Of a stretch of DNA of 64,000 nt, positions 56,286-64,000 are shown piece after piece. Below the pieces are notes generated by a model that saw only the letters and a program-made list of their open reading frames with translations, searched no databases and was not told the origin of the DNA. The translations under genes and the position numbers were made by a program. Source of the stretch: Branchiostoma floridae (taxonomy: Eukaryota; Chordata; Leptocardii; Amphioxiformes; Branchiostomatidae); contig NC_049990.1 in NCBI RefSeq assembly GCF_000003815.2, forward strand, positions 19,668,225 through 19,732,224, given 5' to 3'. Within the stretch, counting starts at the first letter, position 1. Each line of letters begins with the position of its first letter.

Positions 56286-57161
56286 TTGCCTTTTTGTGAG
56301 GAACGTTTTGTGTTACCTTGTCCGCGTGCAAGAGGTCATGGAAGGTTCATTATCATAGATTTATTCAGAGACGATCGCACGAGCCTCGCTTATATGTAAG
56401 GGGGACAGTTTTGGGGCGAAAAATACGCAAGACCATCTTAAGATCCTAAAATCAGCCGACCTTCCTGCGATCGCGAAGTACGTCCGAAGATCGTATATCA
56501 TGTGACGGGAGTATAAGGCCCGCCTCAGTGACCAAAACTGACATGCGGCGATGATGATGATGATAAGAGACTACAAAGCATAAAACCACCGCGGAAAGTC
56601 CTTTTTACCGCTAAATTAAATCCCCGCGAACTTAAATACATTTACGTTATATTATGCCATCGCCTGTATTTTTTTAGGGTAGCGAGTGTAAGGAGCCCCA
56701 GTAGGAATAGGATGGTAGTAGGGTACCCAGGCTAGGCTAGGAATAGTAATCATATAGGAGTCGGTCGGCCAAATAGGGATTGTTACGGACTTCCTGGGGA
56801 GTGCTCATCCTCCTCTGATTTAATCCAGCTGTACCCACTACGTGCAGTACACACAAAACATGGCATGCGATCCGATAGCCACAGCAGGACAGGAAAGACA
56901 GAGTGACTAGTACTGTAGATCTAATTTTCAACAAAATATACTAGTACTGTACTTAGTCTTGTCTTAAATTCACGATAATGCGTATTCTGATGGAATGAGT
57001 ACCGGGCACTGCAGTCTGCTGTAAGACATATTCTGTATGATGCAACAAGGTCTGACGATAACCACCGTTTCTGATCGCAAAAATACCTCACACATGGTAC
57101 ACATGACCTGCCCCCTACCTTGCAAGTGCATATGGTAAATAAGAATTTTTAAGTGTGACGT

Positions 57162-57195
57162 ACCAAGGAGCTTTTATATATAAAAGCTCCTTGGT
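57162..57195. other. 34-bp perfect palindrome
   Basis: accaaggagcttttata followed directly by its reverse complement, with no spacer. It may be a minimal fold-back element or a structure-prone site. Confidence 0.85.
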
Positions 57196-58276
57196 CGTAC
57201 CAAAGTACATGTATCTGTAATGAGGTGTCAACAATACAGAAGCCGACAAGAAACTTCTTACTTGTCTACAATGGTGGTCTGGGGTCCTGGGATGTTTGTC
57301 CGGCATCTGAGCATCTTTTCACAGGACAAATTGTAGCAGTTTGGTTTGGTTAGATCCTCTCCGTCTGTTGGCGGCAAACTTGACGTACCCACCAATCGGA
57401 ATGATATTCTGTTCCCACAACATGCATGTCTGCCGTGTAATCCAGAGCGAGTAATCCATGATACTGTAAGGTTCAGAACGCCGACGAAAAGCAGAACGAA
57501 TGGCTACAAACTCTACTCTACTCAGCTCAACGAACGGTTACACAACGTCCGGTTAGCTTTCAAATCGTAAATGCCGCCACGCAGGCGCAGTATGACCACT
57601 GACAAACCACCAATCCCCGTGGGCCCCGTGGGTACGCCAGCCAGCAACCCTTCGGTTAATCTGTGACATCCCGCTTGTAGCTGACTCCGTCCAGAGCCAG
57701 GCCCGTACAGGGCCGATTTGCCTGGCGTGTAGAAAGCAAGGGTGACTATTTTTTATTCTCCAAGCAGAGGTTTGGGAGGTCTCGCTCCCGGGATAAGTTA
57801 AAAATTCCGGCCACTACTATTGATTCCGCCTTCCCAACCCCTGAATAACTATTTGTGTCCAGCTGCAGGGAGACCCAGAGAGTCCACAAAATGTTCAAAG
57901 TGTTTTATAAGATACTTTTTTGCCTGACGTCAGTCTGCCTGACGTCTTGCATCTGTCGCCTTAGAAGCGATACTTCATAACGCTGAGTCTTTGATGTGAC
58001 TGAATGTGACGTGCCATATTGTGAAGACGAACGTCTGTTGGTTTGTAATTCTCGGACCAACACCTTTTAATCTACCTGACCATGTGATTACCAGTAGGTC
58101 AGATTTTAAATAGCGTGATTAAGCGGATATATAGTTCCAGTGGAGTAACATTGCTATGATCAAAAGGACTCCGAGCATTACGATCCAAATATATGTATTA
58201 CAAAACTAAAAACAGTTTGAGATATTGCGCAGATATTGTGAAGATATTGTTCTAGACGTAGTACTGTTTAAAATTT

Positions 58277-59298
58277 GAACTTCAGAATTAGGGTAACGGC
58301 AGTGGGTGGTCTCAGTGGGCTAACTTTGGTGTCGTTAGAAAGGCACTAACGTCCGCATCACAAAACTAAAACCCGTTTTGAAATATCGTCTTTCGTTCTA
58401 GAGTTATGACTATTTAAAATTTGAACTTCAGAATTAGGGTTACGGCAGTGGGTGGTCTCAGTGGGCTAACTTTGGTGTCGTTAGAAAGGCGCTAACGTCC
58501 GCATCACAAAACTAAAACCCGTTTTGAAATATCGTCTTTCGTTCTAGAGTTATGACTATTTAAAATGTGAACTTCAGAATTAGGGTTACGGCAGTGGGTG
58601 GTCTCAGTGGGCTAACTTTGGTGTTGTTAGAAAGGCGCTAACGTCCGCATCACAAAACTAAAACCCGTTTTGAAATATCGTCTTTCGTTCTAGAGTTATG
58701 ACTATTTAAAATTTGAACTTCAGAATTAGGGTTACGGCAGTGGGTGGTCTCAGTGGGCTAACTTTGGTGTCGTTAGAAAGGCACTAACGTCCGCATCACA
58801 AAACTAAAACCCGTTTTAAAATATCGTCTTTCGTTCTAGAGTTATGACTATGTAAAATTTGAACTTCAGAATTAGGGTTAGGGCAGTGGGTGGTCTCAGT
58901 GGGCTAACTTTGGTGTCGTTAGAAAGGCGCTAACGTCCGCATCACAAAACTAAAACCCGTTTTGAAATATCGTCTTTCGTTCTAGAGTTATGACTATTTA
59001 AAATTTGAACTTCAGAATTAGGGTTACGGCAGTGGGTGGTCTCAGTGGGCTAACTTTGGTGTCGTTAGAAAGGCACTAACGTCCGCATCACAAAACTAAA
59101 ACCCGTTTTGAAATATCGTCTTTCGTTCTAGAGTTATGACTATTTAAAATGTGAACTTCAGAATTAGGGTTACGGCAGTGGGTGGTCTCAGTGGGCTAAC
59201 TTTGGTGTCGTTAGAAAGGCGCTAACGTCCGCATCACAAAACTAAAACCCGTTTTGAAATATCGTCTTTCGTTCTAGAGTTATGACTGTTTAAAGATT
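58277..59298. repeat. 146-bp tandem satellite, seven units
   Basis: The anchor gaacttcagaattagggt recurs at 58277, 58423, 58569, 58715, 58861, 59007 and 59153, exactly 146 bases apart. Each unit has ggcagtgggtggtctcagtg and cgtctttcgttctagagtta. Units differ at only a few positions, and diverged half-units flank the array. Confidence 0.95.
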
Positions 59299-59744
59299 AG
59301 AGGTCGAATTTATGGTGGGGACAGAGGGTGGCCTCAATGTATATGGGCTAACTTTGCATTTAATCATTAGGAAGACGTTATGGTTAGTATTACTGAAAAC
59401 AGTTTTGAAATCTAAGTCATCGGGTATGAAATTGCCAATAAGCCTACTCGTCTATATCTACATGATTGTTGAAACTTCTAAATCAAGAGCGATGGATACC
59501 GTAGACGCCTGTGGCTGTCTTGGCACCCAGAAACGGGATGCAGTATTGTCCAAATTTAATATCAACGTCGCCACTCCGACTCGGCAACAAGATCGCAACA
59601 TTATGTCTCAAGATACCAGGTCAATACTTACAACTTGTAGCTACATGTACCTGTGTTTGTTAAAGTCGGGTTGAAGAAACAGCGCGTTGCATCGCCGACC
59701 CAGGTTTTGCGTACTGGTTTCAAAGGCTATTGAACTTGTCATAA

Positions 59745-59880
59745 AACATACAGGTTTACGATATTCACACAATATTTGAACCCTAGTCAATGATTTAAGA
59801 GGACGACAAGCGTTGTGAAATGTCAGAACAATTTCTAAACGATTTTCAACATTTTTATGGCGGAAACGTGGATTTGCTAT
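59745..59880. repeat. Diverged repeat, partner of 63657-63795
   Basis: Both share acataaaaca, gacgacaagcgt or acgacaagcgtc, and ctcaacat or ttcaacat blocks in the same order at roughly 70% by eye. Minus-strand translations look alike (VENRLEIVLTFHNACR versus VENHLELVWTFHDACR). Confidence 0.5.
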
Positions 59881-60987
59881 AGTATCGTGTACAATAACCA
59901 CGGGTATAAAACTCATCGTTCAGTTGCGTTTGAGCTTCAAATGTTGACTTAAGTTTTAAAACGAACAGGTAACCACCTTTCACATCACATCACAAAGGTC
60001 TTCGTGCATTGTTTTTGACGGTATGAAGATTTCAGTTCACTGCGGTCTTTCTCAGTGGTTTCATATCAATTCACAGCATGGCCTGAATTGGAAGGCTGAA
60101 TAACATTGTATGCTTGAAGTTGTGATGGGCCCGGTACAAACAGAAAAGTGTCAAAACACCAGATTTTTCTTCCAAGACATACATTGTGGGCTCAGTCTTA
60201 TCCTACCCGAAAAAACGGAACATGTTTCATCCAGCAAAATATTTATGCACATACAGATCCTCGAGTACTGACGATAAGGCTGTCAAGTGGTACAGTTGCA
60301 ACCAAACTTGCGTGATGATTTCAAGCGTTCAAACCACCAACAGAACATATTAGATATCTAAACAAAAAACACTCACAAACTATGTAAGGTCTTAACATTT
60401 AGCCTTGAGGATAATAGACGTGTTCAAAGGAAACAACAATACTGAAACGGTTGTCAACATTTTCAAGGTCATTACACTTACAGCACACCTTATGTAAACG
60501 TTTTTTTTTTTTGCTTTTTCTTTGTATACGATATTCATATCAAACATGAAAGTTGCGAATTGATAGCAAATGTGATGCATGTTGCAGCACATGTTAACTA
60601 TAATAACACCCAAGACAATGTTTATCGGTATCTGTGTAGAGCTATAAAATAACATTGTCGGTCGTATTTTTTTCCTAAATCAACATTTGAAAGTTTAACA
60701 TAATCCTCTGATTCACCTGGCATGTTATGACCTGGTATCAATCATCCAGCGAAATATTTATGTACATACAGGTAAGCATACCATAGCCCCTACTTAAGAA
60801 TTCTTTCTGGTCAATCACAAGGACATTGGATAAACAAACAGAAATCACTAGGAAGGTATGAATAGAGGCAAAACTGCTTTTACTTGCTGTGACTACAGGC
60901 GCTAAGGTTATTTAATTTTCATACGAAAGGTAACACTTTTTGCAAAGAATCGCGCCGTTAACCCCACTGTTGATTTTTGATTCTTTG

Positions 60988-61087
60988 NNNNNNNNNNNNN
61001 NNNNNNNNNNNNNNNNNNNNNNNNNNNNNNNNNNNNNNNNNNNNNNNNNNNNNNNNNNNNNNNNNNNNNNNNNNNNNNNNNNNNNNN
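60988..61087. other. Assembly gap (100 N)
   Basis: One hundred undetermined bases, followed by an acatacatacac microsatellite edge. Confidence 0.99.
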
Positions 61088-61319
61088 ACATACATACACA
61101 AACACACGCACGATGCTGGGTCATTGGACAAGTGGGAAGTTCAGCCTTCAAAGCCTATATGTGCGCGCTGTTCTCTGGTTGCTACTTTGATCTCATCGTC
61201 CCTCGTTCTGCTTGAAAGTACAGCCCATTCATTTGCCATGCAACAGGTGTGTAGCGAGAGGCGCATCCATGTGTACATGTATTTTGGGCGGGCTTTGAGG
61301 ACTTAAACATGTAACATTT

Positions 61320-61600
61320 ATCAATTACAAATTATACAAATCGTACAAAAATGTATTTTGATATTGCTGTTGTCCAATTATCGGTTATATACGTTTGATT
61401 GAAAATATTTCCAAACAACCCACATTTTTTTCTATCCTAGCGACATTTATAACAACGGCGGCAATTTCCCCAAATCTCCATAGCAGCATCGATCGGAGTT
61501 TTCGGACATTGTGGTAGAATCGCCAAAATAACAGCAAATTTAATGTGAGCCTATTAAACAATCATGACGCTCGAAAGCAGGACGACACTTGAAAACGTTT
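61320..61600. repeat. Diverged repeat, partner of 63300-63560
   Basis: Shared blocks in order: gtccaatt, attgaaaatatttccaaaca versus attgaaaatatttgcaaaca, atcctagcgacat versus atcctagcgaaat, and gcaaatttaa followed by tgtgagcct. Confidence 0.55.
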
Positions 61601-61744
61601 TCCAGAACTGGAACAGAACTGCTGAACGTTCGTCTTTATGAATACCCTCTCAGATTTAAACTCAGTACATAATGGAAGGAAAATGTTGAGAATAGTTTCC
61701 GGTATATTCTCAAATTTCTATGCCCCCTGATCATCGTTTTGGAG

Positions 61745-61988
61745 CGCAAATCGGATGGCGAACTCCCGTCAGTTTGGCGACGTTCGGGTGACGTTCACCC
61801 GACTTCCGTTTGTTTACAAATATTGAATTTCTGGGAATGTGAGGGTAATTTGTGGCCCTGTGGTAGTATGTAGGCTGCGCTGGCTTTGTAACACAATTTC
61901 ATTTCTTGTGTTATTTCTATTATGCCCGTGCATTCTATTCATTGGGTAGAAAGATTCCGACAACAAAATAAGCAACATTTATTGATCT
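61745..61988. repeat. Dispersed repeat of about 260 bp (copy 2)
   Basis: Direct counterpart of 56028-56285, cut off by the gap at 61989. Confidence 0.8.
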
Positions 61989-62200
61989 NNNNNNNNNNNN
62001 NNNNNNNNNNNNNNNNNNNNNNNNNNNNNNNNNNNNNNNNNNNNNNNNNNNNNNNNNNNNNNNNNNNNNNNNNNNNNNNNNNNNNNNNNNNNNNNNNNNN
62101 NNNNNNNNNNNNNNNNNNNNNNNNNNNNNNNNNNNNNNNNNNNNNNNNNNNNNNNNNNNNNNNNNNNNNNNNNNNNNNNNNNNNNNNNNNNNNNNNNNNN
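61989..62200. other. Assembly gap (212 N)
   Basis: Undetermined bases immediately after the dispersed repeat, which probably caused the assembly break. Confidence 0.99.
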
Positions 62201-63299
62201 TGTGTTAGGATGCTTTTGCCTATCCTGTCTCTCTCTGAAAATGCGTATTTGCAGCGAGGATCTAATATACTAGTACTCGGGAGCTATATAATACGACTGG
62301 ATACTATACTAGCGTTTGCCTTTGTTCCTTTTGAGAGTAGTATGTTGAGGGGACTTGTGTTGCATTAACGATATACTAGTACTTGCGTCGATTAACTAAA
62401 CAACACGTTTACTGAGCACAATCGTATTTTTCAAATTAACTCGGGTATTTCCCTGAAACTGCGGCAGTGAGATACCAGCTTTACTAACAATTATATGAGA
62501 CACATCCTGCGATTCTGGGTCTTTCCGTGTCAGCAAAAGCACTTTTTGCTTTGTAAGATTGAATACATTTTGACTGGAAATGGGGTAAGGTACTTAGTCT
62601 GTCGAACTCTATTCTTAGTCTTTATTAATACCTGTAAGATAAAGTGGTACAGTCATAACTACCTATAAAAACCATACTGAGAACCGACAACATCTGATCA
62701 TTGGGAACACGTGGTTGTCACTACAGACAGGATGCTTTAAAACAGTGTCAATGGCAAAATAGCTTTCTGACCACCAAAATGTGGTCGCATTGCTGATCAT
62801 TGTTCAGTGGTGCCTAGGCCGTCTTTTCAACAATATGTCCATATGACTCTTTCCTTCCAGACTCCGATGGCGCTGACATTACCTCGCTGCGACCTGAATT
62901 TCAGGACAGAGTGCACAGTGCGCGCACACAGAAACCCCTGAAAAGCTACTCTGGAAGAATCTAGTGAAGACACTTGTGCGCTCATTGAGATAAAGTGTCA
63001 CACGAGTCTATTTTGGTCGCTGTCACCGTCTAGTGACTGCTTGACGTTCCTTCACAGACCCTGAGCGATGTTGGCGATCGCTGACCGCTTGCAGTTGAAA
63101 GATCGTGTATCTCATGCGAAGGGTGATCAATAAGTTCGCGACATAGCCCAGAAAAAAGGTGCACAACTGAAATCTCGGAGCATCTTATAATTGTCCACCA
63201 AAGTTCAAATCAATACTTTAAAGCCGATTCATTTGTCTTCAAATGATGTACAGCATGTGTACAGCTAGTGGCTCTTTTATATGTGTTATTAGCTATAGT

Positions 63300-63560
63300 G
63301 GGCTTTAAAGACTTCAAAATGTTATATTCATCAATAAAAAGTCATAAAAATCGTTTTATATTGCCGGTGTCCAATTGTCTTTTCAATGCAATTGAAAATA
63401 TTTGCAAACAATCTACAATTTATTTTATCCTAGCGAAATCTATAAGAAACTCAGGGTTCTTCTGACCTTGTAATGGAAATTGCCGAAATAAGTGCAAATT
63501 TAACGTTTTCTTGTGAGCCTGATTAGCCATGAAAGGTGATATGAAACTGGTGAAACTTTC
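63300..63560. repeat. Diverged repeat, partner of 61320-61600
   Basis: See 61320-61600. Here it is followed within 100 bases by the partner of the 59745 repeat, so the order of the two blocks differs between the copies. Confidence 0.5.
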
Positions 63561-63656
63561 TGAAAAAGATTCCGACTCTCAAGGTGTTATATGAATTACA
63601 GCACTGCATTCCGGTCAAAGTTTCCGTCATGATTTCAAGGGCAAATGTGCGCGTAA

Positions 63657-63795
63657 TTAAACATAAAACACCCAAGTCTACAATCTTCACAACAGCTTTT
63701 AACCCTCGTTGTTACGTTTAAGGAACGACAAGCGTCATGAAACGTCCAAACAAGCTCTAAATGATTCTCAACATCTGTGTGGCCATTAACGTCAG
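63657..63795. repeat. Diverged repeat, partner of 59745-59880
   Basis: Same blocks as 59745-59880 in the same order and orientation, with many substitutions. Confidence 0.5.
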
Positions 63796-63867
63796 GGTCA
63801 CGGTTTGGCCCCGAAACCAGAAGTACTGGCTTCAAGTCCTGTCATGTCACAGATATTTGTTTTGCAC

Positions 63868-64000
63868 TTGGGAAAGGTGCTTCACACGACTTTACTCAGT
63901 ACACCCTGGTGTAAAATGGATACCTAACTTCGGTTTGGGAGGTAAAATGCAGTGGAAGGAGAGGGGTCCGTCATGCCTTCCAATAACACCATGCCCCAGA
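63868..64000 (+). mobile_element. SINE, truncated by the window edge
   Basis: It carries the family body: cttgggaaaggtgcttcaca, then ggtgtaaaatggatacctaa, cttcggtttgggaggtaaaa and tgcagtggaaggagag. It is the third member in the window and continues past 64000. Confidence 0.7.

Larger units (their letters stand above)
55681..64000. other. Repeat-rich region without a supported gene
   Basis: Apart from the repeats listed separately I see no coding exon with credible borders. It includes a truncated ctctccaag-family end at 57758 and short chance frames (57346-57570, 59312-59674). Confidence 0.5.

Overview
This is eukaryotic, intron-rich DNA from an animal. The genes are split by short introns with GT..AG borders. 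They encode extracellular YWTD/EGF modules, tandem C2H2 zinc fingers and a sulfotransferase-like enzyme, and the spaces between are packed with small inverted-repeat (MITE-type) elements, a tRNA-headed SINE and an intact APE-type non-LTR retrotransposon. This mix fits an invertebrate deuterostome, most probably a lancelet (Branchiostoma). The organism is an inference; nothing in the sequence names it. There are three runs of N (4691-4790, 60988-61087, 61989-62200), so this is scaffolded draft assembly.

Layout. (1) 612-16032, minus strand: a 20-exon gene that I could splice with consistent phases from a signal-peptide exon (15972-16032) to a very large exon (612-2009). It encodes three LRP-type YWTD propeller + EGF modules, then a Ser/Thr-rich mucin-like stretch and an HYR-like domain; the 3' end lies beyond the left edge. 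(2) 16175-21496: a 5.3-kb element with CACTG..CAGTG ends, a CTA target duplication and arrays of subterminal repeats (CACTA/EnSpm-like, apparently non-autonomous). At least three smaller elements lie inside it, two of them with clear target-site duplications. (3) 22344-26021 and 38239-42067: a direct segmental duplication carrying two copies of an unrecognised five-exon minus-strand gene (putative mitochondrial presequence, one membrane helix, acidic C-terminal region). One copy has an in-frame stop, the other a one-base homopolymer insertion at an exon start. (4) 28384-36699, plus strand, between the duplicates: a five-exon membrane-anchored sulfotransferase-like gene whose first intron is filled with microsatellites and a TTAA-flanked inverted-repeat family. 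(5) 42532-43217: a 32-bp minisatellite. (6) 45015-46181, minus: a 13-finger C2H2 protein with a 22-bp perfect hairpin over its stop codon; a degraded finger fragment lies at 37753-37818. (7) About 48420-51660, plus: a CR1/L2-like retrotransposon with an intact 968-codon endonuclease/reverse-transcriptase ORF and a perfect palindrome near its 3' end. (8) 51.7-64 kb: no confident gene; MITEs, a GC-rich repeat block, a 146-bp tandem satellite, diverged paired repeats and a terminal SINE.

The host genes do not form a pathway together. What links the window is repeat activity: several families occur two or more times here, and the nesting and shared insertions give relative ages, for example a MITE present in both gene duplicates and therefore older than the duplication.
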